Origin: Clostridiales bacterium
GTDB lineage: Bacteria > Bacillota > Clostridia > Oscillospirales > Acutalibacteraceae
Assembly: GCA_019415945.1 (NCBI GenBank)
Contig: DXYF01000006.1
Location: 1 to 64,000, forward strand
Reading direction: 5' to 3'
Length of the DNA stretch: 64,000 bases
A model generated the notes under the pieces. It was not told where the DNA came from and ran no database searches. It worked only from the letters and a program-made list of their open reading frames with translations. Made by a program: the position numbers and the translations under genes. Positions 34,631 to 43,089 of this stretch are shown piece by piece; position 1 is the stretch's first letter; each line of letters opens with the position of its first letter.

Positions 34631-34733
34631 AAAAAGTCGAATGCCTCGACACGCAATTCGAGCAGACAGGTTAATATTATCAAACCTTCTTTGCCCGACC
34701 GTTTTCGAGCAATTTCCTATAAAGTAAAAAAAA
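34631..34733 (-). ncRNA. Structured RNA candidate, copy 1 (second copy at 62207-62309)
   Basis: About 90-100 bases are nearly repeated at 62207-62309 on the same strand. In minus-strand sense both share ATAGGAAA, then GAAAACGGTCGGGCAAAGA, AGGTTTGATAATAT, AACCTGTCTGCTCGAA and a closing GTCGAGGCA-TTCGAC stem followed by a T-run. The RNA folds as CGGGC/GCTCG enclosing AGGTT-GAT/ATTAACCT, then a terminator-like hairpin (34636-34650). It begins right behind the terminator of the DUF6472-like gene. I do not recognise it as a known riboswitch. It may be a small RNA or a mobile repeat. Confidence 0.65.
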
Positions 34734-34756
34734 GAGGGACACATAAATGTGTCCCC
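34734..34756 (-). terminator. Terminator of the LOG/DUF6472-like operon
   Basis: GGGACACAT (34736-34744) pairs with ATGTGTCCC (34747-34755) and runs into a long T tract on the minus strand. The structured RNA starts inside or directly after this tract. Confidence 0.75.
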
Positions 34757-34785
34757 TAAAACAGAATAATCTTGTAAAAACAGCA

Positions 34786-34959
34786 TTAAATCTGCTTGTT
34801 TACAATCTTATATTCATCATACAACTGAAAATAGTGGCACTGCGTAACACTTTGCGTAAGGAACCGCTCCATTTCGTCCTCATCAAGGCTTATACTGCAA
34901 TAATCGCCGTACTCATCATCACTTACATAGTGAGCACACATTTCACACCTGTCAGCCAT
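34786..34959 (-). CDS. Small cysteine-rich protein (DUF6472-like)
   Basis: A 57-residue protein with four cysteines spaced as in small zinc-binding proteins: ADRCEMCAHYVSDDEYGDYC and a later QCHYF. The start ATG 34959 follows GGGAGATGA and overlaps the stop of the LOG-family gene by 8 bases, so translation is probably coupled. The family occurs in Oscillospiraceae and Lachnospiraceae. Function is unknown; metal binding is inferred from the cysteines. Confidence 0.75.
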   Translation of the reverse strand: MADRCEMCAHYVSDDEYGDYCSISLDEDEMERFLTQSVTQCHYFQLYDEYKIVNKQI

Positions 34960-35545
34960 TATTCTCATCTCCCTTTGATACGAACGCATACTTATCATAT
35001 GAAAAAGGAACATATTCCTCAAGCTGACTGAACACTTCATCAAGGGTATTTGCCACAGAGTAAAGTCCTTTGCTGTCGCTTGTCATGAAATTATTGTTAA
35101 TTGCATTTTCAAACATTGCAAACATCGGGTCGTAGTAACCCTTGACATTGTATATTATAATCGGTTTTGTATGGCGTTTAAGCTGTTTGAGCGTCAGCAC
35201 CTCAAAAAATTCTTCAAATGTGCCCATTGAACCGGGACATATTATAAATGCGTCGGCTTTATCCTCCATAATTCCCTTGCGTTCACGCATAGTTTCGGTA
35301 AAAATAAGCTCAGTGCATTTATCGTATAAAACATCAATTTCGGTAAAAAATTCGGGACTTACTCCTATAAGTTTGCCGTTTTCCGCCGTAACTCCGCGGG
35401 CAACTGCTCCCATAACTCCGTATTTTCCCGCTCCGAACACAACGCCGTGTCCTTTTTTTACAAGTTCTTTGCCGAGTTCTTCGGCGGTATCAAGAAATTC
35501 TTTGTCAATCAGCTCGCTTGAAGAGCCAAACACGCATATATTCAT
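34952..35545 (-). CDS. LOG family protein (TIGR00730; nucleoside 5'-monophosphate phosphoribohydrolase type)
   Basis: A 197-residue Rossmann-like protein of the Lonely Guy/lysine decarboxylase-like family. Seen: CVFGSSSELIDKEF at the N-terminus, VFGAGKYGVMGAVARG, TETMRERKGIM with the Arg and Met residues of the active site, and PGSMGTFEEFFEVLT, the PGGxGTxxE motif with Ser for the second Gly. Members hydrolyse cytokinin-type or other nucleotide monophosphates to base and ribose 5-phosphate. Bacterial roles are mostly open. Old lysine decarboxylase annotations are wrong for this family. It starts 36 bases after its -10 box and overlaps the small cysteine-rich gene. Confidence 0.88.
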   Translation of the reverse strand: MNICVFGSSSELIDKEFLDTAEELGKELVKKGHGVVFGAGKYGVMGAVARGVTAENGKLIGVSPEFFTEIDVLYDKCTELIFTETMRERKGIMEDKADAFIICPGSMGTFEEFFEVLTLKQLKRHTKPIIIYNVKGYYDPMFAMFENAINNNFMTSDSKGLYSVANTLDEVFSQLEEYVPFSYDKYAFVSKGDENNG

Positions 35546-35576
35546 AAAAAAATCCTTTCAAATATTAGTTTATCAC

Positions 35577-35605
35577 ATTATACAACTGTATCGTATTTCG
35601 GTCAA
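35577..35605 (-). promoter_or_regulatory. Promoter of the LOG-family gene
   Basis: TTGACC (35605-35600) and TATAAT (35582-35577) are separated by 17 bases on the minus strand, 32 bases before the ATG at 35545. Confidence 0.65.
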
Positions 35606-35655
35606 CATCTGTTTATCCGTGCCGTACTTTTACACTTTTTCAGGGGGAAGACAAT

Positions 35656-37026
35656 ATGCAGATATTATCAAAGCAAAACAGCAACAAAAACACGCCCATA
35701 ATTGAAAGAAGCGTTATAAGCCTTGCTTGGCCGATATTTTTTCAATCTCTTTTGGGAATAGCACTCGGCTATGTTGATACCGTAATGCTCTCAAACTACA
35801 GTGAAACCGCAGTGGGAGCTATCGGCAATGCAAACTCGATTATCGGATTTTTGACGCTTGCGTTTACCGTAATTTCAAGTGCGACGGGCATTATGGTCAG
35901 TCAGTATCTGGGTGCGGACAAAAAGGAAGAAATGAACAAAATTTACACCGTAGCATTTGCATTTAACCTTGTTTTAAGCGGAGTAATAAGCCTTATAGTA
36001 TTTTTATTCAGCCGTCCGCTCCTTGCTGCAATGCAGGTGCCCTCAGAGATGATGAGCGACGCTGATATGTATATGAAAATAGTAGGCGGAACAATTTTCA
36101 CACAGGCTCTTCTTAATGCATTTAATCAGATTTTCTCAAGCCACGGCAAAACAGTTTACGGTATGATAATTGCCTTTGCAATGAACATCTTAAATATCTG
36201 CGGTAACTATATGTTCCTCTACGGTCCGCTTCAGGACCTTAATCTCGGAGCGTCCGGTGTTGCCGTTTCCACTTGTATAAGCAGAGTTGTTGCACTGGTT
36301 GCCGCAATAATTTACTTTTACAAAGTAATAAAGGGCAGAATAGGCATAAAATACTTTATTCCGTTCCCGCTTGACATACTCAAAAGACTTTTAAAGCTCG
36401 GTATTCCGACCGCAGGCGAAAATATTTCCTACAACTTTTCACAGCTTGTAATAACTGCATTTGTAAATACTATGGGTATAATTGCCATAAACACTAAAAT
36501 ATATGCAAATATGCTTTCAATGTTTACTTATATGATAGCATTGGCGGCAGCAACCGCAACGCAAATCATAGTGGGACACAGCGTAGGTGCCGGAAACTAC
36601 GATTTTGCCTACAGGCGGGTTATGAAAACTCTGCGGTTCAGTCTTATTATATCCATATCGGTGGCAGTAATTAACTGGCTTGCGGCACCTTTCACTTTTT
36701 CGCTGTTTTCAAGCGACGCAAATGTTGCCGCACTGGGCTCAACCGTAATGCTCATAGCAGTCTTCCTTGAGTTCGGACGCACCACAAACATTGTTATTAT
36801 CAACAGTATGAAAGCTTCGGGAGATGTAAAATTTCCGACGATGCTCGCAATATTTTCAATGTGGGGCTTGAGCGTTCTTATTGCATATATACTCGGCATC
36901 GTTTTGGGAATGGGACTTGCAGGCGTTTGGATAGGAATGGCGGCTGATGAAATTTTCAGAGGCATCGTTGTGTTTATAAGATGGAAAAAGGGAACATGGA
37001 GAGGCAAACGAGTTGTCGCAAAATAA
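35656..37026 (+). CDS. MATE family efflux transporter
   Basis: A 456-residue multidrug and toxic compound extrusion-type transporter with twelve membrane segments in two halves. Typical features: IERSVISLAWPIFFQSLLG at the first helix, VDTVMLSNYSETAVGAIGNA with the Asp of helix 1-2, and the equivalent second-half start LKRLLKLGIPTAGENI. These use Na+ or H+ gradients to export cationic drugs or metabolites. The start is ATG 35656 after AGGGGGAAG. It is monocistronic, followed by a terminator at 37074. Substrate unknown. Confidence 0.92.
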   Translation: MQILSKQNSNKNTPIIERSVISLAWPIFFQSLLGIALGYVDTVMLSNYSETAVGAIGNANSIIGFLTLAFTVISSATGIMVSQYLGADKKEEMNKIYTVAFAFNLVLSGVISLIVFLFSRPLLAAMQVPSEMMSDADMYMKIVGGTIFTQALLNAFNQIFSSHGKTVYGMIIAFAMNILNICGNYMFLYGPLQDLNLGASGVAVSTCISRVVALVAAIIYFYKVIKGRIGIKYFIPFPLDILKRLLKLGIPTAGENISYNFSQLVITAFVNTMGIIAINTKIYANMLSMFTYMIALAAATATQIIVGHSVGAGNYDFAYRRVMKTLRFSLIISISVAVINWLAAPFTFSLFSSDANVAALGSTVMLIAVFLEFGRTTNIVIINSMKASGDVKFPTMLAIFSMWGLSVLIAYILGIVLGMGLAGVWIGMAADEIFRGIVVFIRWKKGTWRGKRVVAK

Positions 37027-37073
37027 AAGCCTTTGTGTCGTTATCCGCCCATACCTAAATATTAATATTTTAA

Positions 37074-37107
37074 AAAGATTGTAAAGTAATTTACAATCTT
37101 TTTTTAT
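37074..37107 (+). terminator. Terminator after the MATE transporter
   Basis: AAAGATTGTAAA pairs with TTTACAATCTTT around GTAA, followed by a run of T on the plus strand. Confidence 0.85.
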
Positions 37108-37171
37108 ATAATATGCCATAATTGTAAAGTGAAAATATACTTATTGATATAAATTATAAGGAGTGATATTT

Positions 37172-38440
37172 ATGGGTATGACCATGTCACAAAAAATCCT
37201 CGCGGCTCACGCAGGTCTTGACGAGGTTAAGGCAGGTCAGCTTATTGAAGCAAAGCTGGATATGGTTCTCGGCAACGATGTAACATCTCCTGTTGCAATC
37301 AATGTTTTTGAAGAAAACGGTGCAAACTCGGTTTTTGACAACACAAAAATCGCAATGATTATGGACCACTTTACACCGAACAAGGACATTAAGGCTGCCA
37401 CTCAGGTTAAACAGGTTAGACAGTTTGCTGATAAATACGATATCAAAAATTATATGGATGTAGGTCAAATGGGCATAGAGCATGCCCTCCTCCCCGAAAA
37501 AGGACTTGTAGGTCCCGGATGTCTTTGTATCGGAGCAGACTCCCACACCTGCACCTACGGTGCACTCGGAGCTTTTTCAACGGGCGTCGGCTCAACCGAT
37601 ATGGCGGCAGGAATGATAAGCGGCAAGGCTTGGTTTAAGGTTCCCTCTGCAATTAAGTTTAATTTAATCGGCAAGCCGCAGGGCTATGTAAGCGGCAAGG
37701 ATGTGATTTTGCATATCATCGGCAAAATCGGCGTTGACGGAGCACTCTACAAGTCAATGGAGTTTACGGGAGAGGGAATCAAGTACCTCAATATTGACGA
37801 CCGCCTCTGCATTGCCAATATGGCTATCGAGGCAGGAGCAAAAAACGGCATCTTCCCCGTTGACGATGTTACCCGTGAATACTGCAACGGCAGATATCAG
37901 GGCACACCCGTTGAATACACGGCAGACGAGGACGCTGTATATGACGAAGAGTACACAATAGACTTAAGTGCGCTCAGACCTACTGTCGCTTTCCCGCATC
38001 TTCCCGAAAACACAAGAACGGTTGATGAAATCGGCGAAAAGGAAGTAAAAATCGACCAGTGCGTTATCGGATCATGTACAAACGGCAGAATTTCCGATTT
38101 GCGTGCCGCTGCCGATATTTTTAAGGGAAGAAAAATCGCAAAAAATGTAAGATGCATAATTATCCCAGGCACACAAAAAATCTGGCTTCAGGCTATGCAC
38201 GAGGGACTTTTTGACATATTTGTAGAAGCAGGTGCAGTTGTTTCAACTCCTACCTGCGGACCGTGTCTCGGCGGTCACATGGGCATTCTTGCGGCAGGCG
38301 AGCGTGCAATTTCAACTACCAACCGTAATTTCGTCGGCAGAATGGGTCATGTTGACAGCGAAGTATATCTTGCAAGCCCTGCCGTTGCGGCTGCAAGTGC
38401 AGTAACAGGCTATATAACAGACCCTGAAAAGTTAGGTTAA
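37172..38440 (+). CDS. leuC: 3-isopropylmalate dehydratase-type large subunit (LeuC/homoaconitase family)
   Basis: A 422-residue aconitase-superfamily large subunit. ATG 37172 is chosen because TAAGGAG sits just before it; the upstream GTG overlaps that site. [4Fe-4S] ligands are visible in [15 protein letters not shown] (one Cys) and [13 protein letters not shown] (CxxC). Other blocks: [20 protein letters not shown], read in parts, and [11 protein letters not shown]. The short length fits the split two-subunit LeuC/HacA type of archaea and Clostridia. With LeuD (next gene) it isomerises isopropylmalate in leucine synthesis. No other leu genes are close, so homoaconitase or aconitase-like use with the citrate synthase cannot be excluded. 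Confidence 0.88.
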   Translation: MGMTMSQKILAAHAGLDEVKAGQLIEAKLDMVLGNDVTSPVAINVFEENGANSVFDNTKIAMIMDHFTPNKDIKAATQVKQVRQFADKYDIKNYMDVGQMGIEHALLPEKGLVGPGCLCIGADSHTCTYGALGAFSTGVGSTDMAAGMISGKAWFKVPSAIKFNLIGKPQGYVSGKDVILHIIGKIGVDGALYKSMEFTGEGIKYLNIDDRLCIANMAIEAGAKNGIFPVDDVTREYCNGRYQGTPVEYTADEDAVYDEEYTIDLSALRPTVAFPHLPENTRTVDEIGEKEVKIDQCVIGSCTNGRISDLRAAADIFKGRKIAKNVRCIIIPGTQKIWLQAMHEGLFDIFVEAGAVVSTPTCGPCLGGHMGILAAGERAISTTNRNFVGRMGHVDSEVYLASPAVAAASAVTGYITDPEKLG

Positions 38441-38459
38441 GAAAGGTAAGGTGCTAAAT

Positions 38460-38939
38460 ATGAATGCTAAAGGTACTGTCCATAAATTCGGCGACAATGT
38501 TGATACCGATGTAATTATCCCTGCTCGATATCTTAACACTGCCTCACACAAAGAGCTTGCCGCTCACTGCATGGAGGACATCGACAAAGATTTTGTTAAT
38601 AAGGTAAAAGAGGGCGACATCATGGTAGCCGAAAAGAATTTCGGCTGCGGCTCATCCCGTGAGCACGCACCTATCGCAATCAAGGCGAGCGGAATATCCT
38701 GCGTAATCGCGTCAACCTTTGCACGAATTTTTTACCGCAACGCAATCAACATCGGACTTCCGATTCTCGAGTGCGAAGAAGCGGCAAAGGAAATCAAGTC
38801 GGGTGATGTCGTTTCCGTCGACTTTAACACGGGCGTAATCACCGACGAAACAACAGGCAAAACCTATCAGGCTGAGCCTTTCCCCGAGTTTATTCAGAAC
38901 ATCATTAAAAAGGGCGGACTTATAAAGTCGCTGAGCTGA
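38460..38939 (+). CDS. leuD: 3-isopropylmalate dehydratase-type small subunit
   Basis: A 159-residue swivelling-domain subunit that closes over the active site of the large subunit. Start ATG 38460, 19 bases after the leuC stop. Family blocks: [14 protein letters not shown] near the N-terminus, [13 protein letters not shown] as [17 protein letters not shown] (substrate-binding Ser-Arg), and [14 protein letters not shown]. Substrate choice between isopropylmalate, homoaconitate and citrate is set mainly by the loop around the Tyr-Leu-Asn-Thr segment; YLNT is the pattern I associate with LeuD or homoaconitase-like types, which stays a tentative reading. Confidence 0.88.
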   Translation: MNAKGTVHKFGDNVDTDVIIPARYLNTASHKELAAHCMEDIDKDFVNKVKEGDIMVAEKNFGCGSSREHAPIAIKASGISCVIASTFARIFYRNAINIGLPILECEEAAKEIKSGDVVSVDFNTGVITDETTGKTYQAEPFPEFIQNIIKKGGLIKSLS

Positions 38940-38966
38940 TTTATTCGGACACCAAAACAAAAGATA

Positions 38967-39008
38967 ACGGCTGTTTCAACCGATTTTGTGTTGAAACAGC
39001 CGTTTTAA
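38967..39008. terminator. Bidirectional terminator between leuD and the ClC-type channel gene
   Basis: A 14-base-pair stem ACGGCTGTTTCAAC/GTTGAAACAGCCGT is followed by TTTTAATTT on the plus strand. The two converging genes probably share it. Confidence 0.8.
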
Positions 39009-39009
39009 T

Positions 39010-40305
39010 TTATTTAACTTTATTATCCTTTTCAGCCTTTTTCTTTTTAAGCTCTTCGAGCTGTTCGGGAAGTAACAAAAATTTCGGCAAGGGCAGGTTT
39101 GCCGCCGCAAAGCTTGCAAGTATCATCCAGGGAATTACCCTGACGGGGAAGCAAAGCAACAACAAAAGAGAAACAGCAACGGGCTTACGCAGATTGACTG
39201 CGAGCAAAGCAGCAGTAATCGTTGCAACCGTCATAGCCGCACCTGTTTCAAACAGCATTGAAAATCCGTAGCCTACGGCAACACCGCTGAAAATCATAGG
39301 AAAAAAGTTTCCGCCTTTCCAGCCGGAATAAATACAGCAGTTTGTCACAAGCAGCTTTGCCGTACCAAGCAATATAAGCACCCCCGGAGCAAACTGCGTG
39401 TAGCTTTGTGCAAGCTGTGACATCTGCTCCTCGCCCGAAAACATCGTCATAGGCAGAAGCGTTCCCATTATTCCGAGAATCAAGCCGCCCAAAATCACAG
39501 AAACAAAGGATAAAAATCTTGTCTTTTTAAGCTTTCCGAACAACAGTGCCGCAATCTTGCGAAAAAGGACATAGAGCATTCCGAAGAAAATGCCGATTAA
39601 AATAAACGGAATACCCATAAGTCTGTCGTAGTTTGTTATTTTATCCGCGGTAAGGATAGTAAATGCCATTGCACTTCCGAAGAACTGACCGAGCAGAAAA
39701 TACGCACACAAACCGCCTAAGGCAGCAATGACTTTTGAGAAAACATCAAACTTTTTGGGCATAATAAAATCTTCCCCGCCATCGGAATCAGGCTCGATTT
39801 CCGCCGCCAATCCGAACAGAGGCGATCCGAAAATAACGCCTAAAGCGGCATTTATTCCGAGCGTTGAAAAATTTTTAAGGCTTTTGCCCACAAGCTTCAG
39901 CCTGTCGCCCACCCAGTAACACAGTCCTACGGCAACGCCTGTCAGACCTGCCTCGGGACCTAAGCTTCCGCCGAAAACCAGAGGTACAAAGGCACAAAGC
40001 ATCATGGCAAAGATTTTATCGTACGGATATTTGCCGTCACGCTTTACCCTCCCCATAACCTCCTCCATGGTTTCGGGATAGTTACCGAACGCAAGCCTTA
40101 AAACACCTATAATCACCGCACCGATTAAACAGACAATTATCGTGTAACAAGGCACATCAAAACTTTCGGGAATAAAATCCCAAACAAATTCAGTGGCAAG
40201 CGATACCGCTCTTAAAAACAACCACACGAGTGCTCCGACAACAGCACCCAAAACTCCTGAAGCAATAATATAAACCGTGCCTTTTATAAAGATTTTATCT
40301 TTCAT
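39010..40305 (-). CDS. ClC-type voltage-gated chloride channel/transporter
   Basis: A 431-residue protein with about ten to twelve membrane helices. Anion-selectivity motifs of the ClC family are present in modified form: FGGSLGPEAGLTGVAVG (GxxGPEA block) and GWKGGNFFPMIFSGVAVG (the GxFxP block). The usual GSGIP block is not obvious. The N-terminus is membrane-borne (IASGVLGAVVGALVWLFL), and the C-terminus is short and lysine-rich without CBS domains. It may move chloride or fluoride by channel or proton exchange. It lies 18 bases after the Mrp-like ATPase gene and may be cotranscribed. Confidence 0.82.
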   Translation of the reverse strand: MKDKIFIKGTVYIIASGVLGAVVGALVWLFLRAVSLATEFVWDFIPESFDVPCYTIIVCLIGAVIIGVLRLAFGNYPETMEEVMGRVKRDGKYPYDKIFAMMLCAFVPLVFGGSLGPEAGLTGVAVGLCYWVGDRLKLVGKSLKNFSTLGINAALGVIFGSPLFGLAAEIEPDSDGGEDFIMPKKFDVFSKVIAALGGLCAYFLLGQFFGSAMAFTILTADKITNYDRLMGIPFILIGIFFGMLYVLFRKIAALLFGKLKKTRFLSFVSVILGGLILGIMGTLLPMTMFSGEEQMSQLAQSYTQFAPGVLILLGTAKLLVTNCCIYSGWKGGNFFPMIFSGVAVGYGFSMLFETGAAMTVATITAALLAVNLRKPVAVSLLLLLCFPVRVIPWMILASFAAANLPLPKFLLLPEQLEELKKKKAEKDNKVK

Positions 40306-40323
40306 AATCCGTTACCGCTGATT

Positions 40324-41145
40324 TTAAGTATTATTTTCAAGGACTTCTGCCGCTTCGTCAAGATAACAGCCCTCAAACGACTCTATCCGTCCTTCGTCCA
40401 CACGCTTTGCAAGTTCGGGGTCGATAGGAAGCTTTGCAAGCACCTTTGTGCCGTATTTTTCAGCAATTTCATCAATATGGCTTTCACCGAACAGCGAGAA
40501 TTTTTTGCCGCAGTCGGGGCAGGCAAAGTAGCTCATATTTTCAACAAGACCGAGTATGGGAACATTCATCATCTCCGCCATTTTTACCGCCTTTTCAACA
40601 ATCATTCCCACAAGTTCCTGTGGAGAAGCCACAACCACTATTCCGTCAAGCGGAATACTCTGGAATACCGTCAGCACAACATCTCCCGTTCCGGGCGGCA
40701 TATCCACAAACATATAATCTACATCGCCCCAAACAACATCCGTCCAAAACTGCTTAACCGTTCCCGTAATCATAGGAGCACGCCACACAACGGGATCGGT
40801 TTCATTTTCAAGCAGGAGATTAATTGACATTATTTTAATTCCGGTTTCGGTCACAACGGGTATAATCCCCTCGTCACTGCCCATGCATCTTTGCGTGCGG
40901 CCAAACGCCTTGGGTATCGACGGACCTGTTATATCGGCGTCAAGAACAGCCGTTCTTTTGCCCATCCTGTTCATTGTTACGGCAAGCATCGAGGTGACAA
41001 GGCTTTTTCCTACTCCGCCCTTTCCCGACACTACGCCGATAACCTTTTTTACTTTGCTGTACTTGTTAAGTTCCTCGTGCAAATCGTTCTGACTGTTTTC
41101 CTTGCAGTTTGAAGAGCACGATGAACAATCGTGATTACATCCCAT
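40324..41145 (-). CDS. Mrp/NBP35-type ATP-binding iron-sulfur carrier protein
   Basis: A 273-residue P-loop ATPase of the Mrp/ApbC group. The N-terminus has a cysteine cluster (CNHDCSSCSSNC), then the deviant Walker A VVSGKGGVGKSLVTSML (near 38), AVLDADITGPSIPKAFG, and MPPGTGDVVLTV (Walker B/switch region). Near the C-terminus, YFACPDCGKKFSLFGE holds the conserved CxxC that bridges a [4Fe-4S] cluster between monomers. Such proteins store and deliver iron-sulfur clusters in the cytosol. Start ATG 41145 after GAGGAT. Confidence 0.92.
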   Translation of the reverse strand: MGCNHDCSSCSSNCKENSQNDLHEELNKYSKVKKVIGVVSGKGGVGKSLVTSMLAVTMNRMGKRTAVLDADITGPSIPKAFGRTQRCMGSDEGIIPVVTETGIKIMSINLLLENETDPVVWRAPMITGTVKQFWTDVVWGDVDYMFVDMPPGTGDVVLTVFQSIPLDGIVVVASPQELVGMIVEKAVKMAEMMNVPILGLVENMSYFACPDCGKKFSLFGESHIDEIAEKYGTKVLAKLPIDPELAKRVDEGRIESFEGCYLDEAAEVLENNT

Positions 41146-41180
41146 TTTTATCCTCTTTTCATAATTTAATTATATTTTCT

Positions 41181-41879
41181 TTATACAACGGGTGATTCCG
41201 TAGTTTGCTGTATTTGTGTAGTTTCCGGCTCCTCTGTTTGCGGCTCGGTGATAACAGGCTGGGTTTGAGTGGGAGCCTGAGTTTCAGGTGCCTGTGTTGT
41301 AGGTTCTGTATAAACCTCTGTGGGTTCTTCTGTATAAACCTGCGTAGGTGCCTCCGTTTCAACATACTCAGTGTAAACTTCTGTTTCATAATACTGCGGC
41401 TGCGTTGTTTGAGCCGCTGTGGATGCCTTTGTGGACGGAGCAGTCGTTGCCTTTGAGTCGCCGCCCTCACCCGAACACTGCGACACCGCAAAAATTACCG
41501 CCGCAGCAAGGCAAAGCACTGCCAAAACAGCCAAAATAACCGATACTTTCTTATTTGAGCCGTTTTTCTTTTTGCTCTTATTTATATTGTTGCTATTTTT
41601 GCGGTCGTTCGGGGTAGTGTTTATGTAATATTCTTCCCGGCTGTTTTCGTAGTCGTCGTCATAGGAATTTTCTTCGTTGTCTTGACCCGTCTGCGAATCA
41701 AAATTATCACCGTAATCGTCGTCATCTGTTAACTGCGAGCCTTTATCATCCGCCTCGGTATATATTGCACGGTTCGGCGTGCCTGCACCGTCAACATCAA
41801 AATTATCAAAATCATCGCCATACGATGATCCGCTGTTTCTTTGAAATTCAAAGTCATCGCCGTAGTCATTCTTTTTCAT
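41181..41879 (-). CDS. Single-pass membrane protein with acidic repeats and Thr-rich extracellular tail
   Basis: A protein of about 232 residues, start ATG 41879 after AAAGGAGAACG. The cytoplasmic N-terminus is very acidic with repeated DDFD/YGDD/YDDD segments (NDYGDDFEFQR, SYGDDFDNFD, YGDNFDSQTG). A polylysine/asparagine stretch leads into one membrane helix (VILAVLAVLCLAAAVIF). The outer tail is a Thr/Glu/Pro/Gln-rich low-complexity region (YETEVYTEYVETEAPTQ; repeated YTEPT-like units). No domain is recognised. A wall-spanning stalk or sensor-like role is a guess. It has its own promoter at 41935-41963. Confidence 0.7.
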   Translation of the reverse strand: MKKNDYGDDFEFQRNSGSSYGDDFDNFDVDGAGTPNRAIYTEADDKGSQLTDDDDYGDNFDSQTGQDNEENSYDDDYENSREEYYINTTPNDRKNSNNINKSKKKNGSNKKVSVILAVLAVLCLAAAVIFAVSQCSGEGGDSKATTAPSTKASTAAQTTQPQYYETEVYTEYVETEAPTQVYTEEPTEVYTEPTTQAPETQAPTQTQPVITEPQTEEPETTQIQQTTESPVV

Positions 41880-41934
41880 ATGCCGTTCTCCTTTCGCAAA
41901 TAAACGCAAGCATTCAGCATTGATTTATATAGAT

Positions 41935-41963
41935 ATAGTACCAAATAAACAGTCAAAAATCAA
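41935..41963 (-). promoter_or_regulatory. Promoter of the acidic/Thr-rich membrane protein gene
   Basis: TTGATT (41963-41958) and TACTAT (41940-41935) with 17-base spacing on the minus strand, 56 bases upstream of the chosen start. Confidence 0.5.
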
Positions 41964-42004
41964 TCATTTAATAATAAAATACCATAATTTTAAAAAATAT
42001 AGCG

Positions 42005-42034
42005 TTGATATGCATACTTTACAAATGATATAAT
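42005..42034 (+). promoter_or_regulatory. Promoter of the nucleotidyltransferase gene
   Basis: TTGATA (42005-42010) and TATAAT (42029-42034), 18-base spacing, 28 bases before the ATG at 42062. Confidence 0.6.
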
Positions 42035-42061
42035 TAAATGGATATAACGGGAGGTTGTTTT

Positions 42062-42859
42062 ATGACTAAATATACCGATAATGATAATTTTAATTCAATT
42101 ATTTCTGCATTTGAGAGTCTTAAACAAACCGACGCTGTGGTGCTCGGCGGCTCTCGCTCAACCGGCACAAATGACCAAAACTCCGATTATGATATTTATG
42201 TTTATCTAAACTCAGAGCTTGACAACGAAACAAAGCGTAAAACCGTTATGCCGTTTTGCAGCACGGCGGAAATCGGCAACCATTACTGGGAGCTTGAGGA
42301 CAACTGTATAATGAAAAACGGCGTGGGGCTTGATATTATCTACCGCAATACAGATGTGTTTTCAAAATATTTAAAACTTGTGGTCGAGGAGGGAAAACCT
42401 TTTAACGGCTATACCACCTGCTTTTGGCATAATTTTAAAAACAGCAAAGTGCTTTTTGACAAAACGGGAAATTTTTCGGCACTTCAAAAGAAATATGACA
42501 TCCCCTACCCCGAAAAGCTGAGAAAAAATATTATCGAAAACAACAGAAATCTTTTAAGCGGCAAGCTCCCCTCATATGATATGCAGATAAAAAAGGTGCA
42601 GCAGCGAGGAGACCTTGTAAGCGTTAATCACAGAATAACTGCGTTTCTTGAAAGCTATTTTGATATTATCTTCGCACTCAACAGGCAGACGCATCCCGGA
42701 GAAAAACGGCTTGTATCCCTGTGCAAAAGCACATGCAAAATACTGCCCGAAAAGTTTGAGGAAAATATATACGCCCTGCTTTCGTCGACAGCGACGGGCG
42801 GCTCATACGAAATCGTATGCGATATAGTAGAAAAGCTTGACAAAGTTTTGGACAAATAA
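42062..42859 (+). CDS. Nucleotidyltransferase-fold protein (DUF4037-like)
   Basis: A 265-residue protein with start at ATG 42062 directly after GGGAGG; an upstream in-frame ATG would overlap that site. The catalytic block of the pol-beta-like nucleotidyltransferases is visible: VVLGGSRSTGTNDQNSDYDI (GS followed by DxD, with Ser-Arg-Ser-Thr-Gly typical of the DUF4037 type), and a later GLDIIYRN may supply the third acidic residue. The C-terminal half is alpha-helical. Relatives include aminoglycoside and lincosamide-type nucleotidyltransferases, but no resistance substrate is evident. Function unknown. Confidence 0.75.
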   Translation: MTKYTDNDNFNSIISAFESLKQTDAVVLGGSRSTGTNDQNSDYDIYVYLNSELDNETKRKTVMPFCSTAEIGNHYWELEDNCIMKNGVGLDIIYRNTDVFSKYLKLVVEEGKPFNGYTTCFWHNFKNSKVLFDKTGNFSALQKKYDIPYPEKLRKNIIENNRNLLSGKLPSYDMQIKKVQQRGDLVSVNHRITAFLESYFDIIFALNRQTHPGEKRLVSLCKSTCKILPEKFEENIYALLSSTATGGSYEIVCDIVEKLDKVLDK

Positions 42860-42943
42860 CAAATAAATAATTTTAAATATAAAGATTATAAACCTAAAGC
42901 TTGCGGCAAACTTCTTTGCCGTTTGGCTTACAAAAATTAACCG

Positions 42944-42972
42944 AGGACGCAGAAAATTGCGTCCTTTTTGTT
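42944..42972 (+). terminator. Terminator after the nucleotidyltransferase gene
   Basis: AGGACGCA (42944-42951) pairs with TGCGTCCT (42958-42965) and a T-run follows. A weaker CGGCAAA/TTTGCCG hairpin precedes it near 42904-42921. Confidence 0.75.
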
Positions 42973-43027
42973 TTTTAACACTTATCTTATAAAATTCAAT
43001 AAAATTTTGTATTTTTTAAAAATAATA

Positions 43028-43056
43028 TTGGCTATTTTGAAAATTTGCTGTATAAT
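43028..43056 (+). promoter_or_regulatory. Promoter of the ApbE-Rnf operon
   Basis: TTGGCT (43028-43033) and TATAAT (43051-43056) are separated by 17 bases, 34 bases before the TTG start of the ApbE gene. No other good promoter is seen before the following eight genes. Confidence 0.65.
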
Positions 43057-43089
43057 GGACTAAATAGTGTCTGATAAGGGTTTGATTAT

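Noticed and set aside
34631..34733. The repeated RNA as a CRISPR repeat or insertion-sequence end
   Set aside because: Only two distant copies, no spacer array, no flanking target duplication or transposase. The stems and terminator-like end fit an RNA better.
42062..42859. Aminoglycoside or lincosamide nucleotidyltransferase resistance gene
   Set aside because: Only the general nucleotidyltransferase core is seen; length and motif fit the DUF4037-like group better.
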